Part shown: one piece after another, positions 12,408-20,979 of the stretch
Layout: the number at the start of each line of letters is the position of its first letter
Position numbering within the stretch: position 1 is the first letter of the stretch
Virus record (IMG/VR): IMGVR_UViG_3300047547_000053
Span: 1 to 36,233 of that record
Direction: 5' to 3' (one strand)
Length of the DNA: 36,233 nucleotides
Source of the DNA: a virus
Notes under the pieces: generated by a model
The model's input: only the letters and a program-made list of their open reading frames with translations
What the model was told of the DNA's origin: nothing
Database searches by the model: none
Translations under genes and position numbers: made by a program

Positions 12408-12578
12408 ATGAAAGACGAATACGAATTTGTTGATTGGGACGAAGGAGGCAAAGTCCACAATTGGCGAAACTACATTAGTGATGGACTCCGAAGAATTTGG
12501 CACACATTTAACCGTGAGCAAAAATTAGAACTTGTACGATCGGCAGAGAAAAATGCTTCGAGAGAGGATTGGGGTTAA
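12408..12578 (+). CDS. 56-residue hypothetical protein
   Basis: It begins MKDEYEFVDWDEGGKVHNWR and continues with NYISDGLRRIWHTF and a charged helix ending EDWG. It is rich in Trp and acidic residues. No convincing ribosome site. It fills the gap between neighbours, and its stop lies one base before the next ATG, which supports it. Function unknown. Confidence 0.55.
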   Translation: MKDEYEFVDWDEGGKVHNWRNYISDGLRRIWHTFNREQKLELVRSAEKNASREDWG

Positions 12579-12579
12579 T

Positions 12580-12753
12580 ATGCAAACTATGCAAATACTA
12601 CTAACGATAGAGATAGTCTATGGCAAGCAACAAGATAGCGAAACCGTAGCCAAAGCAATCGAACAACGAACGTATAACTACATCACGGCTAGGGGCGCAA
12701 CGGTTGGTAAGTGCGTTGCGGTGGTCGTGCCAGATACCAAGGACAATGTATGA
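12580..12753 (+). CDS. 57-residue hypothetical protein
   Basis: The start at 12580 is chosen over in-frame 12532 because it follows a GAGAGGA-rich stretch and does not cut into the preceding gene. The product begins MQTMQILLTIEIVYGKQQDS and has a beta-alpha-beta look (GKCVAVVVPDT). No family recognised. The stop overlaps the next start (ATGA). Confidence 0.6.
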   Translation: MQTMQILLTIEIVYGKQQDSETVAKAIEQRTYNYITARGATVGKCVAVVVPDTKDNV

Positions 12754-12992
12754 TTACCGAAGAATACAAAAATGCACAGCGGTCACTTAATCAATTAGCA
12801 ATGGGGAATTTGATTGCCGTGGCGAAAATAAACGTAAAACCCGAAACACGCCCAGAAACCGAATTTGAATTTGAAAGCGTAAAGCTATTTGAATCACACG
12901 CAATCGTACAAAACCGATACGCTCAAAAATGCCTGCAAGATACAGCTATGAATGCAATTGCGTATCCTATTGAATGTGGTGAGTTGGCATAA
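12750..12992 (+). CDS. Hypothetical protein, last of rightward early operon
   Basis: The start at 12750 overlaps the previous stop; an in-frame extension to 12711 is unlikely. The 80-residue protein begins MITEEYKNAQRSLNQLAMG and has an acidic middle (RPETEFEFESVKLFE). Its position, last before the late promoter and terminator, is where a late-gene activator or antiterminator could be expected, but the sequence shows no HTH or zinc motif. Confidence 0.6.
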   Translation: MITEEYKNAQRSLNQLAMGNLIAVAKINVKPETRPETEFEFESVKLFESHAIVQNRYAQKCLQDTAMNAIAYPIECGELA

Positions 12993-12998
12993 CAGCGC

Positions 12999-13027
12999 TT
13001 GATTTTTTACATCGGTTGTGCTAATAT
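12999..13027 (+). promoter_or_regulatory. Late promoter
   Basis: TTGATT (12999-13004), a 17-base spacer and TAATAT (13022-13027) form a strong sigma70-like promoter reading toward the packaging genes, with a start near 13034. It is the only convincing promoter I see ahead of the 23-kb late region. A terminator follows about 25 bases later. Confidence 0.6.
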
Positions 13028-13038
13028 AGAGTCTCTCC

Positions 13039-13053
13039 TAGGTTAATAGCCTA
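13039..13053. promoter_or_regulatory. TAGG-N7-CCTA dyad, site 4
   Basis: TAGGTTAATAGCCTA lies just after the inferred late start site, a position where a bound protein would block or pause polymerase. The minus strand reads AAATAGGCTATT, which fits the remembered GerE box. Confidence 0.5.
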
Positions 13054-13056
13054 TTT

Positions 13057-13076
13057 AGCCCTTCGGGGCTTTTTTT
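13057..13076 (+). terminator. Intrinsic terminator with UUCG loop
   Basis: AGCCC (13057-13061), loop TTCG and GGGCT (13066-13070), followed by six more T. It can end the rightward early operon, but it also lies directly downstream of the late promoter, so late transcription must read through it. Confidence 0.85.
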
Positions 13077-13090
13077 CGTGAGGTAAGACT

Positions 13091-13399
13091 ATGGACGACT
13101 CCAAAGTAAAGCCGAAAAATACGGGACAGTTCGGCAAAAACAATAAAGGTAAGCCCAAGGGCGCAGTAAATAAGACTACTGGACAGCTTAAAGACATGAT
13201 TCTGAAGGCGTTAGACCAAGCAGGAGGGGAGACATACCTACTTGACCGCGCAAACGACCCTAAGACCCAATCAGCCTTTTTGCAGCTAATCGGGAAAGTG
13301 CTCCCAATGACAGTAGTCGGTGACGCCAATCAACCTTTGACGTTTACATTGGCTACCCCGTGGCTAAACCAATCCATTGCAAAGCGGAATGGGGATTAA
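13091..13399 (+). CDS. terS: Terminase small subunit
   Basis: A 102-residue protein beginning MDDSKVKPKNTGQFGKNNKG, with KPKGAVNKTTGQLKDMILKAL, GGETYLLDRA and FLQLIGKVLPMTVVG. This pattern is shared by small-terminase-like proteins found directly before the large subunit in many podo- and siphoviruses. It would recognise the packaging site and regulate the large subunit. The 3' end overlaps the TerL frame. Assignment is by pattern and position. Confidence 0.8.
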   Translation: MDDSKVKPKNTGQFGKNNKGKPKGAVNKTTGQLKDMILKALDQAGGETYLLDRANDPKTQSAFLQLIGKVLPMTVVGDANQPLTFTLATPWLNQSIAKRNGD

Positions 13400-14720
13400 C
13401 GACTATCTCCCCCGTGGTCAGTTTGTAGACTTCCACAATAGGGATGAACGATGGGCGGTATTGGTTTGTCATAGACGTGCAGGTAAGACCGTGGCATGTG
13501 TAGCCGACCTTGTTCTAAGCGCATTGGTTACATCAAAGACAGACGCAAGATATGCCTATGTGTGCCCACAATACAATCAAGCCAAAGATGTGGCATGGAC
13601 TTACATCAAGAGACTAACGGCTGATATACCCAATGTCCAATACAACGAAAGCGAACTAAGAGCTGATTTGCCAAATGGTGCGCGGATACGTTTGTATGGC
13701 GCTGACAATCCTGATAGATTGCGTGGTTTGTACTTAGACGGCGTTGTCCTTGACGAATTTGCAGATATGCGCTCAAGTGTTTGGGGCGAGGTAATACGTC
13801 CTATGTTGGCTGACCGCAAAGGCTGGGCTGTGTTTATTGGAACACCCAAAGGGCATAATGAGTTCTACCGCTGCTGGCAAGACGCACAGGGCGATGAATC
13901 GTGGTTTAAGATGATGCTCAAAGCGTCAAATAGCGGATTGATTGATTCGGATGAATTGGTAGACGCTGCCAAGGGAATGACTGACGACCAATACGCCCAA
14001 GAGTTTGAGTGCTCATTCGAGGCGGCAATTGCAGGCGCATATTATGCCAACGACCTCAAAGACGAGAATATCCATGAAGTGCCATATGACCCTAAACTAC
14101 CTGTATATACAGCTTGGGACATAGGTTACTCAGACGACACATCTGTGTGGTTTTGGCAAATGGCAGGTGGTGAAGTTCACGTTATCGACCATTACGCAAA
14201 CAACGGTCACGGCGTAGAACACTATGTTGATATGCTGAATGCCAAGAACTACAACTATGCCAAGCTAGGTAATAAACCGTTCCTATGGTTGCCACATGAT
14301 GCAAGGGCTAAGACTTTTGCTAGTGGAGGGAAATCCACGCAAGAGCAGTTTATGGCGCATGGCTACTATAGCCGTATCGTGCCTGAGCTAAGTTTGCAAG
14401 ATGGTATAAACGCCCTTAGAATGATGCTATCGAGAACGCATTTCGATAGACAAAATACATTTGATGGTGTAGAATCATTAAAATTGTATCGTAGAGAGTA
14501 TGACGACGATAAGAAAGTATTTAGAGACAAACCGCTTCATGATTGGACAAGTCACGATGCGGATTCCGCTAGATACATGGCAATTGCATATAGAGAAGCA
14601 TCACCAGAAGCTCGGCGACCTGAGCCAAAGTTTGCGTTTCGAGGGACGGATAACGGCATGACTTCACTAACACTGGACGAAATGTGGGCATTAACACCTA
14701 AACGAGATACACGCATATAA
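13389..14720 (+). CDS. terL: Terminase large subunit
   Basis: The ATG at 13389 is preferred over an in-frame TTG at 13377. The 443-residue protein has CHRRAGKT (27-34, Walker A), VVLDEF (119-124, Walker B with catalytic Glu), FIGTPKG (coupling motif, about 149-155), and a nuclease domain starting with AWDIGYSDDTS (Asp 244) and ending with HDADSARYMAIAY. It cuts concatemeric DNA and pumps it into the prohead using ATP. Length is normal. It overlaps TerS by 11 bases and ends on the portal start. Confidence 0.95.
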   Translation: MGINDYLPRGQFVDFHNRDERWAVLVCHRRAGKTVACVADLVLSALVTSKTDARYAYVCPQYNQAKDVAWTYIKRLTADIPNVQYNESELRADLPNGARIRLYGADNPDRLRGLYLDGVVLDEFADMRSSVWGEVIRPMLADRKGWAVFIGTPKGHNEFYRCWQDAQGDESWFKMMLKASNSGLIDSDELVDAAKGMTDDQYAQEFECSFEAAIAGAYYANDLKDENIHEVPYDPKLPVYTAWDIGYSDDTSVWFWQMAGGEVHVIDHYANNGHGVEHYVDMLNAKNYNYAKLGNKPFLWLPHDARAKTFASGGKSTQEQFMAHGYYSRIVPELSLQDGINALRMMLSRTHFDRQNTFDGVESLKLYRREYDDDKKVFRDKPLHDWTSHDADSARYMAIAYREASPEARRPEPKFAFRGTDNGMTSLTLDEMWALTPKRDTRI

Positions 14721-16882
14721 TGGAAACATCAAAAAGCTGGCTAGACAGTTTGGAATACGCCAAGAAAGAACAAGAATCTTGGGAAAAACGCGCTGAAAAG
14801 ATTGTCAAGCGCTATCGTGATGACCGCAGCGAGATGTCTGGCGGTAAAAAATACAACATTCTATGGTCAAACGTACGCACTCTCGTGCCGGCTGTCTATT
14901 CAAAGAAGCCAAAAGCCTATTGCCAACGTAGAAACAAAGACAGCGACCCCGTGGCTCGTTGTGCTTCAACATTGTTACAACGTGCGCTCCAATACGAGAT
15001 AGACCAATACAGCGATTACGACGAAGCGCTAAAGCACTCAGTGCTAGACCGTATGCTCACGGGGCGAGGCACAGCATGGGTGCGTTTTCAATCGGACGCT
15101 GGACACGAGGACGTGCTGGCAGAATCCACAGAAATTACAACATCGACTGATAGCAATGAACTTTGCCCGACTGACTACGTTTTCTGGAAAGATTTTAGGC
15201 ATAGCCCTGCTCGTACTTGGGACGAGGTTACTTGGGTGGCGCGGCGTGTTTATCTATCGCGTGGTGAAGGCGTGGAGAGGTTTGGCGAGGCATTCAGTCA
15301 AGTCCCACTAAGCCACGAGCCAATCGGCTTAGAGAAAATGAAGGATAACGGCGCAAACACCGAAGATATGAAAAAGGCGGTTGTTTGGGAGATTTGGGAT
15401 AAGTCCACAAAAACCGCGCTATGGGTAGCCGTTGGATATGGGTTCATCCTAGACCAAAAAGCAGACCCATTGACGCTAGAGGGCTTTTTCCCATGTCCTA
15501 AGCCATTGTTCAGCACAATGACAAGCGACACGCTAATCCCCGTTCCTGACTACACACTTTATCAAGACCAAGCTAGAGAACTAGACGATATTACTAGCCG
15601 AATCTCTAAATTAGTCGAAGCAGTCAAAATCGTAGGCGTGTACGATGCAAGCCAAAAAGGTGTCGCTCGTATGCTATCGGAAGGCTTCGATAATCAATTA
15701 ATCCCAGTGGATACATGGGCAATGTTTAGCGAAAAAGGCGGCGTAAAAGGCGCAGTTGACTTTTTACCCTTGGAAATGGTTGTTAACGCTTTACAACAAC
15801 TCTACATGGCTCGTGAACAAGTCAAACAAGTCATCTACGAAGTCACGGGAATATCCGACATTCTGCGCGGCACAAGCGTTGCAAGCGAGACAGCAACGGC
15901 GCAAAACATCAAGAGTCAATACGCAAGCCTTAGATTAAAGGACATGCAATCAGATGTGGCTAGGTTTGCAAGTGACCTACTCCGCATGAAGGCGCAGGTT
16001 ATGGCGCAGTTCTATTCGCCTGAGACATTGATTGAAATGTCAGGCATGAAGAACACGGACGATGGGCAATATCTACCACAAGCCATTCAGCTATTGAAAG
16101 ACAACAGCCTACGTGCTTATCGGATTGAGGTTGAAACCGATTCAATGATTACATTGGACGAACAGCAAGAAAAGCAAGATAGACTAGAGTTTCTCACGGC
16201 AACGGCTGGATTCTTAGAAAAAGCCATTCAAGCACCACCTGAACTCACGCCGTTATTGGGCGAACTCCTATTATTCGGTGTACGTTCGTTCAAAGCTGGC
16301 GACCAAATGGAAGGCGCGATCGAAACAGCAGTTAAACAGCTATCACAGCCAAAACCACAGCAAACACAACCTGACCCGCAAATGATGGTAGAGCAAGGTC
16401 GCATGCAGCTAGAGCAGGTCAAGATGCAAATGGCGCAACAAGCGGAACAAGCCAAAGCGCAAATGGAGCAAGCTAAAGCTCAGGCAGACAGCCAATTAGC
16501 GTTTGCCAAGATGGAGCAGGAAAAAGAGATTAAAGCGGCACAAATGGCACACGAGGAACGCATGGCAGACCTAGCCCGTGCCCACGAGTTCCAAATGGAA
16601 CAAATGAAGCAGCAAGGCGAAGATGGACGCACATCGGCTAAGTTAGAAGTTGATAGCCAAACCAAGATTCGCATTGCTGAGATGGCTTTAGAGCAAAAAG
16701 AGGCTTTGGACTTAGAAGAAGAAAACAGTACTAGTCCTGTGCAGGCAATGGCTGATATGCACGGAGAAATGCTCGGGCAAATCGGAGAATTAGCAAAAGT
16801 AATGGCTGCGCCTAGAACACGTAAATTGATGCGTGGGAAAGACGGTAAAGCTGAAGCAATGATCGAAACAATCGTAAGTTAA
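14720..16882 (+). CDS. Portal protein
   Basis: A 720-residue podovirus-type portal that forms the dodecameric entry at one capsid vertex. Diagnostic segments are an N-terminal helical region with KRYRDDRSEM, the NILWSNVRTLVPAVYSKKPK block, DPVARCASTLLQRALQYEID, DYVFWKDFRHSPARTWDEV, and the stem region around EQVKQVIYEVTGISDILRG. The C-terminal 150 residues are a Gln/Met/Ala/Glu-rich coiled coil, possibly the barrel reaching into the capsid. It starts on the TerL stop (TAATG). Confidence 0.9.
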   Translation: METSKSWLDSLEYAKKEQESWEKRAEKIVKRYRDDRSEMSGGKKYNILWSNVRTLVPAVYSKKPKAYCQRRNKDSDPVARCASTLLQRALQYEIDQYSDYDEALKHSVLDRMLTGRGTAWVRFQSDAGHEDVLAESTEITTSTDSNELCPTDYVFWKDFRHSPARTWDEVTWVARRVYLSRGEGVERFGEAFSQVPLSHEPIGLEKMKDNGANTEDMKKAVVWEIWDKSTKTALWVAVGYGFILDQKADPLTLEGFFPCPKPLFSTMTSDTLIPVPDYTLYQDQARELDDITSRISKLVEAVKIVGVYDASQKGVARMLSEGFDNQLIPVDTWAMFSEKGGVKGAVDFLPLEMVVNALQQLYMAREQVKQVIYEVTGISDILRGTSVASETATAQNIKSQYASLRLKDMQSDVARFASDLLRMKAQVMAQFYSPETLIEMSGMKNTDDGQYLPQAIQLLKDNSLRAYRIEVETDSMITLDEQQEKQDRLEFLTATAGFLEKAIQAPPELTPLLGELLLFGVRSFKAGDQMEGAIETAVKQLSQPKPQQTQPDPQMMVEQGRMQLEQVKMQMAQQAEQAKAQMEQAKAQADSQLAFAKMEQEKEIKAAQMAHEERMADLARAHEFQMEQMKQQGEDGRTSAKLEVDSQTKIRIAEMALEQKEALDLEEENSTSPVQAMADMHGEMLGQIGELAKVMAAPRTRKLMRGKDGKAEAMIETIVS

Positions 16883-16895
16883 AAAAGGAGTCCCC

Positions 16896-17300
16896 ATGTC
16901 ATTATCAAACACAACCGAAGCCGCTGCACTAGATGTATTCTTGCGCGGCACAGATCCTTCTTATCGTGCAGGCGCTACGCAGTACCTCGCATTATTCACG
17001 GCAGACCCCGGAGAATCCGCTTCGCTTGCTGCTGAAGCCACATATACGGGATATGCCCGTATCGCCTTGACTAAGGCTAGTTCATGGACTGGCACATCTA
17101 GCCCGTACACTAATACCAATCTATTGCAGTTTGGACAATGTACAGCGGGAACTAATGCGATTACTCATTTTGCCGTGGTTGATACAGCATCTGGTGCTGT
17201 GAATATGATGATTAGTGGAGCATTGTCTAGCACTTTGAACGTCACTTCTGGCATTCAGCCACAGTTTAGCGCTGGCGCATTAACTATCGCGGCTGACTAA
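16896..17300 (+). CDS. Virion structural protein, small beta-rich
   Basis: A 134-residue protein beginning MSLSNTTEAAALDVFLRGTD, with YLALFTADPGE, ATYTGYARIAL and THFAVVDTASG. This beta-rich family is common in phage late regions next to portal or capsid genes, usually annotated as a structural or tail-fiber-like protein. An AAAAAAGGAG ribosome site is excellent, implying high expression. The exact position in the virion is unknown. Confidence 0.7.
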   Translation: MSLSNTTEAAALDVFLRGTDPSYRAGATQYLALFTADPGESASLAAEATYTGYARIALTKASSWTGTSSPYTNTNLLQFGQCTAGTNAITHFAVVDTASGAVNMMISGALSSTLNVTSGIQPQFSAGALTIAAD

Positions 17301-17301
17301 T

Positions 17302-18183
17302 ATGGGCTTTGCCAACGCTGGCGAGTTTGCTAACGCTGACGAACTAGGGCAGTGTTGGATAACGCAATTTAGGAAAACAATCGCATCCGCTGCAACGACC
17401 ACGGGCGGTTGGATTGACTACTCTTATGCGCCTGGCTCACCTCCTGCCAACTTCTACGCATCTACTCCATACGCTGCTGCTTTGGTTGAAGCGGATAAAG
17501 GGATACGCATACCAGCGGTGACACCCAAGACACAGCACATGAAGGCGCTTACCTTAATGACGGCAAACACAGCGAGTACGACAAACTCTCGCCAACGCGC
17601 TATATTGTGTGATTACCTTCTTTACTACCCGTTTATTGATACAGACGCTATCGGTGAAGAGCAACTGATGGATAACACCGTGACAATACCGCGGTACACG
17701 GGCGGTAAAGTAATCGCTGTCTCTCAGTCGGCATCATCGACTATCGGCACTTTCACGTTTACTTACACGAATCAAGACGGCGTATCGGGAAGGGTAAGCC
17801 AACCGCATAGCACTTTTGTGGTTTCAGGCGGTGGGCAAGTGGTATCCGCTGACGGTGTAGGCGCTTCTTATAACCCTTATCTCTCATTGCAAAATGGCGA
17901 TGTTGCGGTCAAATCAATCGAGTCATGCACATTCACGGGCGCTGGCGGTGGATTGATGGCGTTAGTGATTGTGAAACCATTGTTTAACTCTTACATTACA
18001 CAAGAATGTAGGACTACGGGCGGTGTAGTGTTTGGCGCGGCTGATGAATTCCTAACCATGATTCACCATGCCAACATACCAACATTTAAAGACGGAGCAG
18101 TGTTAAACGTCATTGCACAAGGTACGCAAGGGTCTCTAGCTAGTTCACAGCTAGTAGGCACATTAGAAACTGTTTGGAACTAA
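17302..18183 (+). CDS. Virion structural protein, paralogue 1
   Basis: A 293-residue beta-rich protein beginning MGFANAGEFANADELGQCWI. It shares order and local similarity with the next gene: a domestic core (LLYYPFID), FTFTYTNQDGVSG, YNPYLSLQNGDVAVKSIES, a VIVKPL strand, and a late FKDGAVLNVIAQGTQGS. No signal peptide or membrane helix. Likely a capsid-surface or vertex protein, by its position between portal and scaffold. Role inferred. Confidence 0.65.
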   Translation: MGFANAGEFANADELGQCWITQFRKTIASAATTTGGWIDYSYAPGSPPANFYASTPYAAALVEADKGIRIPAVTPKTQHMKALTLMTANTASTTNSRQRAILCDYLLYYPFIDTDAIGEEQLMDNTVTIPRYTGGKVIAVSQSASSTIGTFTFTYTNQDGVSGRVSQPHSTFVVSGGGQVVSADGVGASYNPYLSLQNGDVAVKSIESCTFTGAGGGLMALVIVKPLFNSYITQECRTTGGVVFGAADEFLTMIHHANIPTFKDGAVLNVIAQGTQGSLASSQLVGTLETVWN

Positions 18184-18197
18184 CTTAGGAGCATATT

Positions 18198-19100
18198 ATG
18201 GGCTGGACTTCACAAGATGATTTAATCTTACAACTCACCACAAACGGCAAAGGCGATATGGTGACAAGCACTAAAACGCTTAATTCTGCTGGCACTGCTG
18301 GCGCTTGGACGTTGCTATCGCCTCATGCTGGATGGCCTATTGCGTCTACTTTTGCGGGTACGGATTTAACCTACGTTGCAACGGATGATACATGGAGTCA
18401 GGGAACTATCTACACGGGCGGCGATGTATCCCCTGCTACGAAACACTTCTTATCCGCTGGAGGTGTCGCGGTGGCGGCGGCTGGTGCGCCTTGGATGATT
18501 ATGGCGGTTGACTTAGTTGGATATGTCCCACTAACAACGACAAACGTATCTACAACGGGCGCAAAGACTGTAACCATGACTCCCTTGTCAAATACAGCAT
18601 CAAAAGGCGATAGATACGCCAATGGTGCGGGACTGCGTATGTTTGTCGCATCTTCGGTAGTAGCCATGGGTATAAACGCCCCGACGTGTATTATTACCTA
18701 CACAAATAGTGCTGGAACTGCGGGCAAAACAACGACCTCGTTTACGTCCACGGCTTCTATGGGTGTGGGTCAACTGTTAAACACGGGCGCGGCGGCTAAT
18801 AAATATAACCCGTTTTTACCATTGGCGGCTGGTGATACTGGCGTTCAAGACATCCAAACCCTCACATGGGCAGGCACGGCTCACGCATCAGGCTCGGTGA
18901 TTATCGGACTGTGCAAGCCTTTATGGGCGCTGCCATTACCTGCAACGGGTCTTTATCAAAAGATTGACCTAGCTGGCGCGATTCCATCGTTTAGGAAAAT
19001 ACCCGATGGTGCAAACATTCAATTCTTACTATTCCAAACGGGTGCGACTACTTCGGCTGGCACGGTAAACATTGACTTTGACTATGGCTACGGCGGCTAA
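18198..19100 (+). CDS. Virion structural protein, paralogue 2
   Basis: A 300-residue protein beginning MGWTSQDDLILQLTTNGKGD. It parallels the preceding protein: MAVDLVGYVPL, CIITYTNSAGTAG, YNPFLPLAAGDTGVQDIQT, IIGLCKPL and RKIPDGANIQFLLFQTGA occur in the same order. It is very rich in Thr, Ala and Gly, as in exposed beta-structured phage proteins. Probably a surface or decoration component. TTAGGAG precedes the ATG. Confidence 0.65.
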   Translation: MGWTSQDDLILQLTTNGKGDMVTSTKTLNSAGTAGAWTLLSPHAGWPIASTFAGTDLTYVATDDTWSQGTIYTGGDVSPATKHFLSAGGVAVAAAGAPWMIMAVDLVGYVPLTTTNVSTTGAKTVTMTPLSNTASKGDRYANGAGLRMFVASSVVAMGINAPTCIITYTNSAGTAGKTTTSFTSTASMGVGQLLNTGAAANKYNPFLPLAAGDTGVQDIQTLTWAGTAHASGSVIIGLCKPLWALPLPATGLYQKIDLAGAIPSFRKIPDGANIQFLLFQTGATTSAGTVNIDFDYGYGG

Positions 19101-19793
19101 ATGATTAGGAACAACGGCAATACATTTACGTGTAGTGGCGTTCAAAGCCTAGGGGCTGGCGCAACTCTAAGCGCTATTCCTTCGTCGCTACAAGGTAACT
19201 TTGTCCAATTCAATCGGCTAAGAAATCGATACATGGGTCAGGGCGGGATAAGCTCAAAAGCTGGATTCCCCGATGGTTATCGTCATCCTGCGGCGTGGTC
19301 TATGCCACAAAAAGGCGGCGCATTAGCGTCTCGCAATGTAACATCGTTCACTATTTCACCTAGTGGTAATGGTGCAATGGGTGCGCCTATCGACGGGTCA
19401 ACAACGATAAACATCACGGCTGATGGCACGGGTGGATTGATTACAAGCGGGACAGGCTCGGCTTCGTTTTCTATCATTCCGACGGGTAGTATTTTGGCTA
19501 CTGTGTCAACAACGGGAACGGCTGATTTTTCAATCACGACAAATACCCCGTTACTAGGAGCTTTGGCATATGTAGAAGCCAATACAACTATCACGTTTAG
19601 CGGGTCTTTGACGGCTTATGCTAAGGGGTTTATGACGGGTTCAACGGTTGATAGCACGGTGTTGACGGTTGACAATATCGCGGCAGGCGTATTAGCGGCA
19701 TCAACCACATCACCTATTTATGCAGATGTGAGAAAAGTAAACAGCTACAACGTAACAGGAAACGGGCAAGTCGGCACTGAATGGGGGCCGTAA
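19101..19793 (+). CDS. Virion-associated beta-repeat protein
   Basis: A 230-residue protein of which about residues 75-190 are a Thr/Ser/Gly-rich series of short strands with a recurring Ser-Phe-Ser-like unit (GSASFSI, TADFSI, TITFSG). The start abuts the previous stop. A similar unit begins the next protein. Probable surface-exposed virion protein. No specific family. Confidence 0.6.
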   Translation: MIRNNGNTFTCSGVQSLGAGATLSAIPSSLQGNFVQFNRLRNRYMGQGGISSKAGFPDGYRHPAAWSMPQKGGALASRNVTSFTISPSGNGAMGAPIDGSTTINITADGTGGLITSGTGSASFSIIPTGSILATVSTTGTADFSITTNTPLLGALAYVEANTTITFSGSLTAYAKGFMTGSTVDSTVLTVDNIAAGVLAASTTSPIYADVRKVNSYNVTGNGQVGTEWGP

Positions 19794-20243
19794 ATGACCT
19801 CATTTATCGGATGGGGTGATGCATGGGGTAATAGTTGGGGTTCGGCTATCGACCCTAACGCTATGCGTGGAAGTGCTAGCTTTTCATTTACTGCGGTATT
19901 AACGGTAAATGATGGAGAGATGGTGGGCAGTGCTGCCATGTCGTTTAGTGGATTACTAACACCTGATTCGCCAACACCGTCTCAACTAGACACGCACGAT
20001 GGATTCTGGCGCAAGCAATGGGAAGAAATAGCCAAACAATCCAAGGCGACGAAAAAGCTAGAGAAAAAGAAAAAAGCTACCGAAGCAAACGACTTGCCTA
20101 TCGTTGAATTGGCTAAAGAAACGCATGTAATTGAAACCGTTAAGCCTATAAAAGCAAAAAGCAATCGTTTAATAGTTGACAGAGTGATAGAATTTAACTA
20201 TGATGCGAATGATGAAGATGAAGATTTACTAATGCTATGGTAA
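19794..20243 (+). CDS. Virion-associated protein with basic coiled linker
   Basis: A 149-residue protein. The N-terminus has WGDAWGNSWGS and two SFS-type repeats (GSASFSFTAVL, GSAAMSFSGLL) like those of the previous gene. A charged helix follows (DGFWRKQWEEIAKQ, then a Lys-rich stretch around residues 80-95), with an acidic end NDEDEDLLMLW. A surface domain tied to the virion by the helical part seems likely. Inference only. Confidence 0.6.
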   Translation: MTSFIGWGDAWGNSWGSAIDPNAMRGSASFSFTAVLTVNDGEMVGSAAMSFSGLLTPDSPTPSQLDTHDGFWRKQWEEIAKQSKATKKLEKKKKATEANDLPIVELAKETHVIETVKPIKAKSNRLIVDRVIEFNYDANDEDEDLLMLW

Positions 20244-20247
20244 CAAT

Positions 20248-20589
20248 ATGTCAATTTTCACGGTAACAAACAACACAGCACAGCTAACGGCAACGCAAGA
20301 CGCTACTGATAACTTTATCGGTGGTATCCGTTTCTCCGCTAATCAATCCGCTGTCGCCAATGGGACATACACAGCAGGGACATGGGCTAACGGCATTCAA
20401 TTAAACCCAGCGGGTGCAGTATGTGTGACCAATGCAACGCTAGGCCTTCCAGCGATTAACTCCACGTCTAACGGCTTAATTTTTGACGGCAATGGCTCTA
20501 TTTGCGCTTCGATTAGTTCGATGGTGACCTATAACAATGGTTTGCCAATGGACGCAAACGGCGCATTGTGCGTCAATTTAATCCCATAG
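20248..20589 (+). CDS. Hypothetical structural protein
   Basis: A 113-residue Asn/Ala/Gly-rich protein beginning MSIFTVTNNTAQLTATQDAT. Two short similar modules end in NPAGAVCVTN and DANGALCVNL, so it may contain an internal repeat of about 65-70 residues. Short spacing to both neighbours places it in the head operon. Family unknown. Confidence 0.6.
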   Translation: MSIFTVTNNTAQLTATQDATDNFIGGIRFSANQSAVANGTYTAGTWANGIQLNPAGAVCVTNATLGLPAINSTSNGLIFDGNGSICASISSMVTYNNGLPMDANGALCVNLIP

Positions 20590-20598
20590 GAAATAACT

Positions 20599-20961
20599 AT
20601 GAGTAAAGGAAGCAACCGTCGCCCCGAAGATTTAGGCTCATTCCGAGATAGCTACGATGGAATTTTTGGTAATAAAAAGCCCGTGCGAGGTTCGTTTGTT
20701 TACGACCCCGTAACCAAGTCAATGGTTAGCAAAGAAGATTTATACGAGCTAAAAGAGATAAACGCTCCAATGGTTATGAACGACATTGCGGGATATACAT
20801 CCATGCAAACGGGTGAATGGATTGGTTCACGTTCAACCCATAGGGCTCATTTAAAGCAGCATAAATTGATTGAGATTGGAAACGAAAAAATCCAACCTCC
20901 AAAAGAGTACAAGTATGACTCCGAAGCTGTGAAGCGAGAGCTAGCACGGCATTTTAATTAA
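20599..20961 (+). CDS. Conserved head-region hypothetical protein
   Basis: A 120-residue soluble protein: VRGSFVYDPVTKSMVSKEDL, then MNDIAGYTSMQTGEWIGSRS, and THRAHLKQHKLIEIGNE. Small proteins with this SR-xx-HRxHL-Kxx arrangement often occur just before scaffold genes in podovirus-like genomes. No enzymatic motif. Possibly a head assembly factor. Confidence 0.65.
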   Translation: MSKGSNRRPEDLGSFRDSYDGIFGNKKPVRGSFVYDPVTKSMVSKEDLYELKEINAPMVMNDIAGYTSMQTGEWIGSRSTHRAHLKQHKLIEIGNEKIQPPKEYKYDSEAVKRELARHFN

Positions 20962-20979
20962 CCACAAAAAGGACTAAAA

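Noticed and set aside
18410-19594. Minus-strand ORFs of 85-103 codons inside structural genes
   Set aside because: They mirror the codon pattern of the plus-strand virion genes and have no start context; shadows.
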